Source: Euborellia annulipes (taxonomy: Eukaryota; Arthropoda; Insecta; Dermaptera; Anisolabididae). From it: a stretch of DNA of 64,000 bases. Both the position numbers and the translations under genes were made by a program. The notes beneath the pieces are model-generated. The model saw nothing but the letters and a program-made list of their open reading frames with translations. It did no database searches and had not been told where the DNA came from. The number at the start of each line of letters is the position of its first letter. Position 1 is the first letter of the stretch. The stretch spans positions 1-64,000 of the forward strand of contig JAKCPI010006194.1 in assembly GCA_023213315.1 (NCBI GenBank), written 5' to 3'. Positions 1 to 10,236 of the stretch are shown piece by piece.

Positions 1-494
1 GTTTTATTTCCATAGTATTAAAGTACAGTTTACATATTAAAATGTTTGTAGGTTTTCCCCTTACTATCTCGCGGCTTCAGACGTTGTCTTTTATCCGGCG
101 GCTTTTTAACTCTTTTCGGCCTTTTCTTTATCTTTCCGGGACTTTTTGACTTTGAAGGGAAAAATTTGAAAAAACCCTTTTCTTTTTTTTTTATATAAAC
201 AAGTAACAAAACAATTATGTGTGATGATTAGGGTGACAATGTAATGGGATGGGGTGATAATTAGTGCAATTAGATTTATTATCGAGTCCAGAAAGGTCCA
301 TTATGAAGCCTAGATCTCCTTCCTCCGCAGGATGTTGGTGCGCTCTTTTGAATCATGTGCTTCTATTAGTTTTTATGACCAGTAGGTGATAAATTCTAGA
401 AAAATACTTCTTTTAGTTGAGGAGCATTCATGGAATAGGGTTCAGATTTGTTCTGGTGCCCTCCAAGATCATTACTTCGGAGGTGATTACTACT

Positions 495-1128
495 GGCCTG
501 GAGATCCATCTCTTATTAAATTTGGATTGGTTGTGTTCCTGGGCCATTTTGGGGGAGCTAAATTATCTCCACTCTCGGTTGGTGAACGGGGTAGGTTTGG
601 AAATTGTGTCTTGTTTTGAATTTGCAAAGTGCTTTCATTAGATCTTTCTTTTTTTGGTACTTTTGAGTTAATGTAGTTAATTTTTGCTTGGCATTCTTTA
701 CTACTTGCCGAGTGGTCCCCATTACAGTTTGTACATTTCAGGGTTGTGGATTTACATTCGTGGTTTTTATGGGGCCCCGAGCAGCGGACACACCCTCTCT
801 TTTAATTCACAGTTTAGACTTATGTGGCCGAATTCCTGGCAGCGAAAACACTGCTGGATTTTCTGAGAATTTTTGTATTTTTCCCAATATATTTTAGTGT
901 ATAATAAGTGTTTAATAGCAAATATAGCTTTAAGATCTTTGTTAGGATTAAATTTCACGATATAAATTGGTATTTTTATATTTGTTCCTTTTCTATTCAA
1001 TTGAATAATATCACACGGTTCGTGTCCTTGCTCTTTGAGATTATTTTTAATCTCTTCGCAAGTTATGGTACTGTGTAGGCCCTTAAGAACTACTTTGTGG
1101 GCAATTCTTCCTTGAGACCAAAGGTATA
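495..1128 (-). pseudogene. LINE gag-like ORF1 remnant (jockey type) with zinc knuckles
   Basis: Read on the minus strand, the segment from about 1128 encodes a stretch with KVVLKGLHSTITCEEIKNN, resembling the PRE_C2HC region upstream of the knuckles in jockey-like ORF1 proteins. A CCHC knuckle follows (CFRCQEFGHISLNC), then a one-base frame change near position 790, then two further knuckles (CVRCSGPHKNHEC and CTNCNGDHSASSKEC), and an open tail to a stop near 495. In ORF1 proteins such knuckles bind the element's RNA. The frame change and the absence of a linked reverse transcriptase show a dead copy. A Harbinger-like element lies immediately upstream in reading direction at 1152 and may have split the ORF. 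The family call rests on motif order; the clade is tentative. Confidence 0.75.
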
Positions 1129-1151
1129 ATATTGAATTTTGTGCTTACTTA

Positions 1152-2137
1152 AGGTAGCATTCCGATCTCGGCAGCGGCTGCCCAGCAGCGACTGCCCGGC
1201 AGCGACTGCTGGGCCGCGTCGCACCGCTCAAATGGATTTCTATGAATTAGCTTCCGACTCAAGCGACCCAGCAGCGCCGCCGGGGGGGCGCAGTGGCTGC
1301 CTGATTTCAGCAGCGCTGCCCAGCCGCTCCGAGAGCAGTCCCGGCAGCGCTGCTCGCTTCAAATTGCCAAGATTGCGACATTTACTGTAGAAAATGATAA
1401 GTTTTTGGTTGATTGAATTTCTAAAAATCCAGCGCTGTACGATTCTTAACTAAAATCCTATAAGGATAATGTTGTTCGGGAAAATATATGGGAGCATATG
1501 AATCAATAATGAATCAATTTCATTCCTCTTTGATGAAAGTAATAGCAACATTATTTCGTCTTCCTCTTCTTCGTCTTCAATCAGTCTCTTCACGAGTTCT
1601 CTCTTTCGTTCATTTAAATTTGACGTAGTTATATATTAAAGGTACGTACACATCTGCGCTCTGCTCTGCTCGCGAGCAGTTCGCGGTTCGTGTTCGTTGC
1701 TCGTCCAATTTTCATTGAAATTATTTATTTTGACGAACCTGCCGCGATCCAAAGAAAAGCCACGAACATTTAGTTTATTTTTTTTATTTTTTTTTTTTTA
1801 ATGAAATCCGATTCTTTTCAAATATTTGTATTATAATTCTTCATTTATTGATAATAATATTATTAAAATTTACTTGAAAAAAAAAAAACTATTTATATAA
1901 ATTATAGCATATATTAAGGAAATAATAAATAGATACATATAATCAACCTCATCTGGTCTCTTAAATATGATAACTATGAAGATAATATTAAAAACATTAT
2001 TTTAATAATGATTTAGAGAAGAATTATAAAGGCTATTTGGTTACTGCCGGGCAGCGGTCGCAGCTATCCGAATGCTTCTGGCAGCGCCGCACAGCAGTCG
2101 CTGCCGGGCAGTCACTGCCGAGATCGGAATGCTACCT
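1152..2137. mobile_element. PIF/Harbinger-like non-autonomous element
   Basis: Terminal inverted repeats begin AGGTAGCATTCCGATCTCGG and are mirrored at the right end, flanked by TTA on both sides (1149-1151 and 2138-2140). A 3-bp TTA/TAA duplication is typical of PIF/Harbinger elements. Both subterminal regions are unusually GC-rich and built of reiterated CAGCGACTG-like units, in sharp contrast to the AT-rich interior. No transposase ORF is present. A second GC-rich patch at about 1640-1770 (GCTCTGCTCGCGAGCAG) may be another nested end. Confidence 0.75.
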
Positions 2138-2204
2138 TTAGATTTTATGCCGAATTATTGAGAAGATTTAATATTAAAAATTAATTGTTAGAAACTAGTT
2201 GAAA

Positions 2205-2725
2205 TTAGGGGGTGTTCGATTGTGAAAAAAATAATCGGTTATCGATTATAAAAAATAATCGATTATATCTTTTTTTCCTCTGGTAAAATTTCCGTTTTTT
2301 CATCTGTTTTTTTAGTAAAACGAAAAATTTTTTTGTAAAATTTCCATTTTCTCCCTTTTGCGAAAATTTTTTTCGTTCATTTTTTCCCACTCGTGAAAAT
2401 CAATTGACCGTTTTTTTTTTCATACGAGCATGGGCGTAACTAGGGAGGTGCCGGGGGGGGGCTGGCCCCTCCCAGAAAGCTCCTTGCCCGAAGAAAAATT
2501 GAGAAAATATGGGGCTTTCCAGGCCCACCGGAGGATAGTTGGTCTCATGCCCCCCCCCCCCAGCGAAGATAGCGGATCCCATGGCCCCTCCTAGCCAAAT
2601 TCTCTAGTTAAGCCCATGCATACAAGTCTCATCTTTTCAAACGCACGTTTTCCGAAAATAATCAATTGTGAAAAATAATCGATATAATCGATAGTTGAAA
2701 TAAGTTGACTCCCATAATCGTTACA
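2205..2725. repeat. hAT-like repeat with AATCGATT-rich ends
   Basis: Both flanks of the nested MITE at 2429-2618 carry runs of AATCGATTA-like sequence (2230-2270 and 2660-2695), the same wording found at the ends of the hAT element at 33270-34364. This suggests an older element of that family. I found no clean target duplication, so the limits are approximate. Confidence 0.4.
2429..2618. mobile_element. hAT-type MITE (CATGGGCGTAACTAG ends)
   Basis: Ends CATGGGCGTAACTAG and CTAGTTAAGCCCATG are inverted copies with one mismatch. The flanks catacgag (2421-2428) and catacaag (2619-2626) match at 7 of 8 bases, as expected for an aged 8-bp hAT duplication. The interior has G runs on the left and C runs on the right, a hallmark of the MITEs in this window. 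Confidence 0.8.
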
Positions 2726-2726
2726 A

Positions 2727-3316
2727 GTATAATACATGTGGATGATTTACGATGCCACCTGTACATTTATTGAGTATCAAAAATCCAGCCTCTTCGACAT
2801 ACATTGTATTTTCAACGATTGCGGTAAAAAATGAATTTTAAGTTGATGGGCTATGTCCAGAAGATGAGTGGCCGTTTAGCCAAAGATAGAACGGTATCGG
2901 AAATAAATGTAATGGGCCGAAAAATTGTTTCTTTTTTGGAGTCATAAATATATAATTATAATGTAAAATTAATTTATTGGTGGAGTAAATATCCACCCAT
3001 CCCAGGGAGACAATCCGCGATCTCTAGTTTATCTAGGCTTTATATTATACGAGTATTTTCCTTTTATAAAAACATCTATATCTCATTGGAGCAACAAAAA
3101 ACTATTTGAATCTACTTGTTTAAGAATTTTTGCTCAAATGAAATAGGATTTTAATATATATTTTTTAAGCGTTAATGTGTGTGTGCATGTGATGTTGTGT
3201 CATGGCATAATATCATACAGTAATTGTCTAAAAATTACTAACTAAATTGTCTAAATTTGAAACTCATGTGAAAGCCGAAGAAGGCACAATCAGTATTTAA
3301 AAAATAAAATATCTGA
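2727..3316. other. No gene seen
   Basis: AT-rich sequence with no ORF of note, no recognised repeat and no splice-like structure that I could support. Confidence 0.5.
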
Positions 3317-3324
3317 ACTGCAGG

Positions 3325-3595
3325 CAAGGGCGGATACAAGGGGGGGGGGGGGGGGGGTAATTACCCCCCCCCCCCCGAGATTCGAAAAAAATACCTTTTT
3401 TTCGCAAAAAAAATTATTTTCAATGTAAAATTTTAAAAATTAATACTTAAAAATTTGATGTGTATTTATATTCTGGCAAACAAGTACAGAATGCGCTTTT
3501 AAATTACCGAAATTAAAAAAAAATAGTGTGCTGTGCGACCAGTCACACCAGATTACCCCCCCCCCCCCCGAGAAACACCTCTGGATTCGCCCTTG
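3325..3595. mobile_element. hAT-type MITE (CAAGGGCGGAT ends)
   Basis: The left end CAAGGGCGGATACAAG and right end CTCTGGATTCGCCCTTG are imperfect inverted repeats, flanked by an exact 8-bp duplication actgcagg (3317-3324 and 3596-3603). Poly-G and poly-C runs sit just inside the ends. A short stretch at about 3528-3555 (TGTGCTGTGCGACCAGTCACACCAGATT) is shared with the hairpin end of family A. A second, much interrupted copy lies at 55270-56425. Confidence 0.88.
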
Positions 3596-3603
3596 ACTGC
3601 AGG

Positions 3604-3920
3604 CGTCGGAATATTAATTCAATTTTCAAATTATAATATGTTACCTTTATTTAAATAGATTAAGCATTTATAGGCCTTTTATAAAGACCTCGAGTACATG
3701 AACAAGTGCAGACAAAAGTATATGAACAAGTATGGACCGGACGTGTGTCTAGACTTAATAAGATTCAAAATATTTTATTCATTTATATATTAGGAATATA
3801 ATATTTTAGAAAATTATTTTTCTTTTTTTATACTCTTGTTTTATGGAATAATATTATATGAATGATTTTGTTTCTAAGAAAAAATATCAATTAAATAAGT
3901 TGAAAAAAAAAAAAATAATA
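3604..3920. other. No gene seen
   Basis: AT-rich sequence between two repeats; nothing recognisable. Confidence 0.5.
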
Positions 3921-3921
3921 A

Positions 3922-4522
3922 AAAAATCTGGATTTTTTTGTGTCGACAAATATTTTAGTTTCCGACACTACGGAACATTCGAGAGATGTAAAATTTATAT
4001 GGGAAAATATTTATATTTTGTTACCATAGCAACGATCCCTCCTATCTTTCCTATGGAGTATAAGAGTAAAGTGGACTTTCAGAAGATATCAAGGGTAAAA
4101 TGAGAATAAACATTTTAAAGAACATATAAAAAATAATTGATTTAATCAAAATTGTTGCAGGGAATTTTGAGAAAATTGAAAAAAAAAAAACTGAAAAAGT
4201 GCATTAGTAAAGTACTAATACTCTTTGGTAGTAAAGTACTAGTACTCTTTGGCCGATTTTGTTTAAAAGCTTTTTTTCACGCTCCAGGGGGGCATCTAAC
4301 TTAAATATAAAATTTCATTCTCATAGCTCAATTCCTTTATGCTTAAAATTGAACACAGACAGATATACCCACACGTGGACAGACCATGTCGCGAACACCA
4401 CTTTTTTGGATTCAGGGAACTTCAAAACTTGTATATCCATCAAAAATCTCGACATCGAATTTTTGACATGAATATAATTCTTTCTCTAAATATATTTACA
4501 TATATAGAGGTAAGAGAAAGTA
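3922..4522 (+). repeat. Family A dispersed repeat, near-full copy
   Basis: This copy defines the order used for family A: a TCTGG...TTTTTTGTGTCGAC end, an X-box-like palindrome (GTTACCATAGCAAC at 4020-4033), a GAAGTACAAGAGTAAAGTG-like block, an AGTACTAGTACTCTTTGG block, a CAGACCATGTCGCGAA block, a CATCGAATTTTTGACATGAA block, and the terminus TTTCTCT...TATATA...GGTAAGAGAAAG. Short ORFs overlapping it are chance products; the repeat has no coding capacity. Confidence 0.85.
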
Positions 4523-4670
4523 ATATGATAGCATGCAATCGTATAGGATTCGACATTCATTTGTGAAATTTTTAATTTTTTAATATTAATTATGAATATT
4601 TAATCACTAAAGAGTATTTAAAACGAAAATTAGTAATTTTGAATTGAAATACCTATGTAAAATTGGGTTG

Positions 4671-4930
4671 CAATGCGGAGAGAGAGAGAGCTGCAGCTGG
4701 CTGGGATCATGGCGGTCGAGCAAATGAAGCGGCTTCGGTTTCTTTACATAAAGCGACACAGATTCACTATTCTAATCAAGCGCCTCCCCGCTACTGAGTT
4801 GGCCAGTCATCTCATCTACCCTCCAGAACAGGCGAATTATGGCGCCAAGAAATCAACGTCTCTGATTGGCTAATTAGTCAGATGATGGGGAAAGGGTAGA
4901 GAGAGGGAGACAGTAGCGGAGAAGGGGAAT
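4671..4930. other. GC-richer island, unidentified
   Basis: About 260 bases of higher GC content than the surroundings, starting with a GA repeat (4676-4691) and including CTGCAGCTGGCTGG and a reversed CCAAT (GATTGGCTAATTAG). A 66-residue plus-strand ORF crosses it but resembles no family I know. It could be a promoter/5' UTR or an unrecognised MITE interior. Confidence 0.3.
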
Positions 4931-5480
4931 GATTGTTTTAATGCGGACGATCTTATTATTTAAATAAAAGGGGAGTCAGGTAGTGAAAATTGAGCCGGCC
5001 TTTATTTTAATGAATATCAATTTTAAATATTAAGAATCACAAAGCAATAGAGGATATAAACACATCCTTTATCGTATTTATTATTTTATTACTTTCTTCC
5101 TAGAGTATATTGTAATTAAAATCATGTTTAACACACAAAATAAGCACATAAGCATATTAATTTTTTTTTTTTTTGGTCTACAATTCCCTTAATTCCAGGG
5201 TCATGAACCTAGAATAGATATTTTAGGATTTAAGGTAATAAAAGTATAAAATAAATTAAATAAAGAATTTTTTTTTTTTTTTTTTTCTAAAAACATTTCA
5301 ACTTTTTTCTTATACACACACACACACATTCAGTTTTTTCGGAAACTTAGGCCATATTTGTCTTTTGACCGACGGTCCTTATAATGGTAATTAAATTGAT
5401 CATCCTTACGGCCATCTACAAACAATGGGTGTTTATGTTTATTTATTGGGGATCCTGACGCCTCATGGTCGCTGTGAATC
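4931..5480. other. No gene seen; simple repeats
   Basis: AT-rich spacer with poly-T tracts near 5160 and 5270 and a short (AC)n run near 5317-5330. Confidence 0.5.
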
Positions 5481-5575
5481 AAATCCGGGATCTCCAGCCT
5501 AGCAGATGCAGCGGTGTGGCTGGAGATCCCGGGTTCAATTCCCGGAGGTCATGGGACGTTTTCACATACTCAAAA
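5481..5575 (+). repeat. tRNA-like SINE fragment with strong stem
   Basis: A B-box-like GGTTCAATTCCC lies in a strong inverted repeat (CCGGGATCTCCAGCC pairing with GGCTGGAGATCCCGG, arms about 5483-5500 and 5518-5534). The flanks do not fold into a full cloverleaf, so a SINE or tRNA-derived fragment is preferred over a working tRNA gene. Confidence 0.45.
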
Positions 5576-5692
5576 AAACTGGATAAATAAAATATTCCTA
5601 GAATTAGTTAGATCCGAATCAAGGTATTTATTCGAACATTAATTAATGTTATTTTATAGTGATTATTTAATAATATTATATTTATTACTAGC

Positions 5693-5800
5693 CGTGCAGC
5701 CCGCCTTCAGCGGGCTTCGCCCCCTAGACCCCCCTCCAGCTGGCTCGGGCCCGCCAGGGAATTTGCCTAAATAGAGAGCGACAGACAGACAGACGGACAT
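5693..5800. repeat. GC-rich dispersed repeat with GACAGACAGACGGAC tail
   Basis: Begins CCCGCCTTCAGCGGGC, a palindromic phrase repeated in inverse form at 56533-56560, and runs into a CAGACAGACAGACGGACA tail common at the 3' ends of some LINEs. The class is not certain. Confidence 0.4.
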
Positions 5801-5812
5801 TAGCGAATTATA

Positions 5813-6236
5813 TATGGACCCTGTTATGCAATGGTGTGTCAAAGACCAAAAAATTCAAAATTGAGTTAAGCACGAAATATTGTTTCAAATGCTTTAATTA
5901 ATATTATTTTTTATGAAATATGTCCTAAAAAAATTTATATTTAATGTTACTTGGACAATTGACAAGAAAATATATTCTTTTTCATCCTCCCCCACACTCA
6001 CCGCTCGGCACTCAGGATATAAGACTGATATCGTATGATAAATAATTAGGGTCAGGATTATAACATTGGTATAATGAAAAAAACACGGACGCGGGGTGAG
6101 CGACGTTGGATATGAGGAGCAACCACCACGAGGGCAAAAATTATATATAATCCAATGTAAACAAAAAACTTTATTGTTGATTTTCTCAAAACTCGATGTT
6201 TGGTCTTTGACACACCATTGCATAACAGGGTTCATA
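5813..6236. mobile_element. MITE 'family D' with about 37-bp TIRs and TA duplication
   Basis: The left end starts TATGGACCCTGTTATGCAAT and the right end is its inverse with one mismatch over about 37 bases; TA flanks both sides. The interior around 5957-6143 contains about 170 bases missing from the second copy at 18325-18579, otherwise similar. TA duplications fit the Tc1/mariner superfamily; no transposase is present. Confidence 0.78.
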
Positions 6237-6244
6237 TATAGATT

Positions 6245-6345
6245 ATTATAGTAGAGTAGAGCCTTGTTAATCCAGACAGCTAATCGATATTACCGCATAC
6301 CGGCTAATCCGGCGTGTTGAAAAGTCACTTCTTCGGGATATTGCA
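6245..6345. repeat. pogo/Tigger-like MITE fragment
   Basis: The phrase GCTAATCCGGCGTGTTGAAAAG resembles the right end of the intact 29500-29681 element, which has TA duplications. Only part of an element is visible here. Confidence 0.45.
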
Positions 6346-6354
6346 GTAAAAAAA

Positions 6355-6545
6355 AGAGATAATTTAATAATAATATTGGCATTCATGGGCTCTGATGACG
6401 TGAGGGGTAAAGGGAGCGGTGTCACTGAGATTAGGCCTTTTATATAAAAGATGTTTATTGGGCCGGCGACGTAGGATAAACGTAATACGCCCTGGGAGGT
6501 CCTGGTTCGAGTCCAGGGTGCGCAATTTTGCCCAATCATAAACAT
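6355..6545 (+). repeat. tRNA-derived SINE or tRNA pseudogene
   Basis: Contains a perfect T-arm with B box (CCTGGTTCGAGTCCAGG at 6501-6517) and a preceding tRNA-like segment, but no convincing acceptor stem and no terminator-bounded cloverleaf. Likely a SINE head. Confidence 0.5.
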
Positions 6546-6599
6546 CATCACGCAAATTTCCTATCATAAACTGACTACAGTGTTGATTGAAAAAATTCA

Positions 6600-7226
6600 A
6601 TATTTTTCGGGGGGGGGAACTCTATCTAGTTGACTTTTATAAAAAAACTGTTAATATAAATTTTTAAATAGTTTTGGAGCCCTGTTAGTAGATTTTAATG
6701 GAAATATTAAATCAACAATTTACTCTTGAAAATTATTTTTTTGTTTTTCATTTCATTTGTCATAAATTAATAAGGATATGAAGAGATTGGATATTTTAAA
6801 TTTTATTATTATTTCTTTCTCTTTTCATAACACTTGAACTTTTCAACTTTCTATATTATATAAAATGGTCCCTTTGCACTGGATAAAGTTAAAGGGCTGC
6901 AAAGTACCATTAGCTAACCGCTCGAGGGCCTCGTTTTTAGTTGGTTAATGCACTAGAAATGTCCTGTCTCTTTATCTAAACCTTTGGAATAGCCCTCAAG
7001 GAATTTTTTACTTCATGTTTGTTAAATACACTTTTAACTCTTTTTTAAAATATTCGATTCGGAAAGTCTTATTTTTGATATATATTTTCATAGTTAACAT
7101 GTGATTTTCGGATTAATTTTTTTTTATTGATCCTGATGTATATTCAAATTTTTTATTCTTTTTTTTATTGAAGATTAATAAAACAAAAAAAAAAAATAAT
7201 GGCATAATTTTGACGATGATGTAGAT
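6600..7226. other. No gene seen
   Basis: AT-rich spacer. A small palindrome CGAGGGCCTCG lies near 6922. Nothing else recognised. Confidence 0.45.
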
Positions 7227-7828
7227 CAGTGGTTTCCAAACTTTATGTTAACACGCCTCCCTTAAAAATAATTAATCTCATAACGCCTCCCCCCCCCCCC
7301 CCCCCCCCCCCATTTTAATAAATAATACAACAACAATAATTTTTAATGCTAAAAAATATAAATTTATATAAAAGTATTTTTTTTTTTTTATTTATTCTTA
7401 TTTATATTTTAATTAAAATTAGCAATCATTTGGAACATCTTACTTTTCTAATTTTAGAATGACATTAAAATGTTTCTATCCTATTATACTACTTGCTAAA
7501 TATTGAATATAAATTTTAACTCAAACGGAATGCACTTATTTTTTAGTAAAAGTATTAAAAAACATTAATATCTTTATGCATTATAGGGGATGGGGCATTA
7601 ACCCCCCCCCTGGTTAATGCCTTCATACCTCCCCCCCCCCTTAAGGAAATGCGAGCCTTCACCGCGAAATTACTCTCAAAATAATTTAAATACATTTATA
7701 AATAATTATTTTTATTTTGAAATTATTTTATTTTAATTTTCAACCCTTAATCCACCCCTGTGTAAAAGTATATTAAGGAAATTTTATTAACAAAAATATA
7801 GGCCATATAGAAAGAATATAATGAGGAA

Positions 7829-7910
7829 AAAAATCTCGACACCGAATTTTTGACATGATCGCAATACTTTCTCTCTCTATATATTTCATATATATGCTAA
7901 GAGAAAGTAA
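7829..7910 (+). repeat. Family A terminal fragment
   Basis: Holds the CCGAATTTTTGACATGATC block followed by TTTCTCT...TATATA...TAAGAGAAAG, the terminus of family A; the rest is missing. Confidence 0.75.
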
Positions 7911-7944
7911 TAATGGTGATTTAAGAAAAAAATAAAAAAAAATG

Positions 7945-8470
7945 TCCTCAGGCTTGGTGTAGTTGGTAGCGTGCCTACTTTCTATAACGAACGTTGCGGG
8001 TTCGGAACCCTGGCAGTCCGAAATGGATACCAAATGGCCTAAATAGAAATGCCTGGACCTCCAATGTGTATATTATTAATAAATAAATAACGGTTATCGT
8101 ATAAAGTCTTAAATGGCCTGAGTTGCTGAATAGAATGTGTGAATGTGTGTATGAGTGTTGAGTGCAGGGGCGTATATAGAAATTTTTTTCGGGGGGGGCC
8201 CGAACTCAAAAATTTTTCTGCGGAAAATTTTTTTTTTAAGAAACTATATTTTTTTCACACCAAATTTTTTGCGGAACATTTTTTCTATTGCGGAACCAAA
8301 GTTGTCCATCCTGCGGAAAAATTTGTTGCGCTGATGTATGTATATCCCATATATGTATGTGTTTGGGAAATTTCGGGGGGGGGGCCCGGGCCCCCTCGGC
8401 CCCCCCCCCATAAATACGCCCCTGGTTGAGTGTGAATGAGAAAAAGTGTGAGTGTTTAAAAAAAAGATAA
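7945..8470 (+). repeat. tRNA-derived SINE split by a MITE
   Basis: The head carries an A-box-like GTGTAGTTGGTAGCGTGC and B-box-like GGGTTCGGAACCC, followed by the family body (GGATACCAAATGGCCTAAAT, CTGGACC) and a GTGTGAATGTGTGTGAG-like tail. The tail is interrupted by the MITE at 8165-8424 and resumes TGAATGAGAAAAAGTGTGAGTG afterwards. The same SINE occurs at 33922-34190, 55604-55806 and, in part, 9578-9710 and 42968-43045. Confidence 0.8.
8165..8424. mobile_element. hAT-type MITE inside a SINE tail
   Basis: Ends CAGGGGCGTATATA and TAAATACGCCCCTG with an exact 8-bp duplication gttgagtg (8157-8164 and 8425-8432). G/C runs and CCCGGGCCCC near the right end. It inserted after the SINE did, since it interrupts the SINE tail. 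Confidence 0.9.
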
Positions 8471-9258
8471 ACAATAAAAAATTAATTTTTTTTCAATGAC
8501 ACCTACACTCCCTTCAACCTCCCCCTTTCAACAGCTTATATTCTCCCTCTACCCTTAGTGAAATACAAAATATTTAATTTCATATTCAAAAGAATAGTTT
8601 TTCGCAGTCAAATTATTTGTATCTATCATTTTTTTTTCAACGATAAAATGCATAATAATTACCTTTAATAAGACTCTCAAGGGAGGGTGTGCTGGTTGAC
8701 GGTGAGGTCAGGGGGGTTACACTATATTAATTATTCACTTTGATTCACTTTAAACACAATTAAAAAAAGACAGCTCGCCGCCTGCCAGCAGGCAACGCAC
8801 TCGACTGAACGAGAAACGACTCTCTCTGCATAGGAATAAATGATGAAAATAGCAATTCCCTTTTATTAAAAGTAAAAAAATACCTTTTGCTCTAATCTAA
8901 CTATATTTAGAACTGGAAAATAATGTCAACAAGTGATTTGGAATATTCCAAGGCCTTTCTTAAATATTCAACCCTTTCACCCCCTGCCCCCACCCCCTAA
9001 TCAAATAATAATCAACGCTATTTTTTGAATGTTTTCTATTTATTTGGCTTCGATTTAGCTAAAAAAAAATTTAAAAAACATTTTTTTTCAATTTTTCACC
9101 CCCTTATCCAATCCTAATAAATAAAATAATTAACAATTCTATCGCCTTCGCGAGCTTCGCGTCTAGTCAGAAAGAAATTAAAACCCTGAAAAACTTCCCT
9201 GAATCCGCCTTTGGGTTTTACACATAGTATAATTTTCAGAATGAGTCTTACTTTAGGC

Positions 9259-9493
9259 CAGTGGTTTCTAAACTTTAAGTTACAACGCCTCCGTTAAAAA
9301 TTTTTTATTTATTTATTTATTCATATATATTATTTTAATTAAGGAAAACCTCCGTCCCAGAACCTTGTAAATTTTTATTATTTTATTTATAAAATCATTT
9401 GGAAAATTGGTCCTGGTGGCCAATATTCGCGCCTCCCCTTAGACTAGTACACGCCTCCCTAGGGAGGCGCGCCTCACAGTTTGGAAAACGCTG
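9259..9493. mobile_element. hAT-type MITE (CAGTGGTTT...AACGCTG ends)
   Basis: The left end CAGTGGTTTCTAAACTTTAAG and right end CACAGTTTGGAAAACGCTG are imperfect inverted repeats, with CGCCTCC near both ends. No duplication is found for the left flank taken together with the right one; see the composite reading for 7227-9493. Confidence 0.65.
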
Positions 9494-9502
9494 ATGTAGA
9501 TC

Positions 9503-9761
9503 CAATGGCGGTCCTAGCCTTACATTTTGGGGGGGGGTCACTGTTTTTTTTTTTTTTTTTTTATAGTATAAATAAATGGGCCTGGACCCCAATAAATATA
9601 TATTAATCAAATATGAGTATCGTTTAAGTCTTAAATGGCCTAAGTTGCCGAAAAGATTGTGTGAATGGGAGAGTGAGTGGGAAAAAGTGTGTGTTAAAAA
9701 AAAAGATTTTTTTTTGGGGGGGGGGGTTACGACCCCCTGACCCCCTCTGGGACCGCCCTTG
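9503..9761. mobile_element. hAT-type MITE with nested SINE piece
   Basis: Ends CAATGGCGGTCCTAG and CTGGGACCGCCCTTG are imperfect inverted repeats; an exact 8-bp duplication tgtagatc flanks it (9495-9502 and 9762-9769). It contains a 5'-truncated SINE copy (about 9578-9710). The duplication overlaps the one used by the preceding hAT insertion. Confidence 0.88.
9578..9710 (+). repeat. 5'-truncated SINE copy
   Basis: Matches the 3' half of the tRNA-derived SINE (GGGCCTGGACCCC, TAAATGGCCTAAGTTGCCGA, GTGTGAATG, A-rich end). It lies wholly inside the MITE at 9503-9761. Confidence 0.75.
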
Positions 9762-9769
9762 TGTAGATC

Positions 9770-10236
9770 AAGTACAAATTGAAAAAAAATATTAATCTTC
9801 GTCTATTACCGTATCAAAAAAAAAAAAGAATAAAGATTTATAAAAAATAATAATTCACTTTTCAACTCATATCAAGTTTTTATTTAATTTATGCAAAATT
9901 TTTTATATATAGATCAGTCTAAAAAAAGAACATCTGGAATGAATTGGCAAAGAACTCGAAATGCTTTTCCTACTTCATTATTCAATCTTCTTTTTTTCCT
10001 TTCTTTCATTGTTCTTAACCAATGAAAAAAAAAAATTTGAATGTAATTATCACCAATAGAGAGAAATGCAAAAAAAAAAATTAGAGGCGATTGATTTTAC
10101 ATTAAAAAGTCATTAAATAAATTAATTAGTTTTTATTAATTCTATATCGAATAAAGTAAATTAAAGCAGACGTTATTAGAATAATTTCATCATAAATATG
10201 ACAGCTGCTAGTGAGATTAAAAAAATAAATAAATAA
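9770..10236. other. No gene seen
   Basis: AT-rich spacer with A and T runs; nothing recognised. Confidence 0.5.

Larger units (their letters stand above)
7227..9493. mobile_element. Probable composite hAT element bounded by an 8-bp duplication
   Basis: The left end CAGTGGTTTCCAAAC at 7227 is preceded by atgtagat (7219-7226); the right end TTTGGAAAACGCTG at 9493 is followed by atgtagat (9494-9501). The exact match suggests these two ends bound one insertion, inside which a SINE, two MITEs and a family A fragment now lie. An internal second left end at 9259 allows another reading (two MITEs whose halves recombined). Long poly-C tracts occur at 7290-7312 and 7621-7640. Confidence 0.55.

Noticed and set aside
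1139..1390. GC-rich 83-residue ORF
   Set aside because: It is a translation of the reiterated GC-rich end of a Harbinger-like element.
6430..6545. Functional tRNA gene with a perfect T arm
   Set aside because: No acceptor stem or complete cloverleaf; other tRNA-like heads in this window are clearly SINEs with target duplications.
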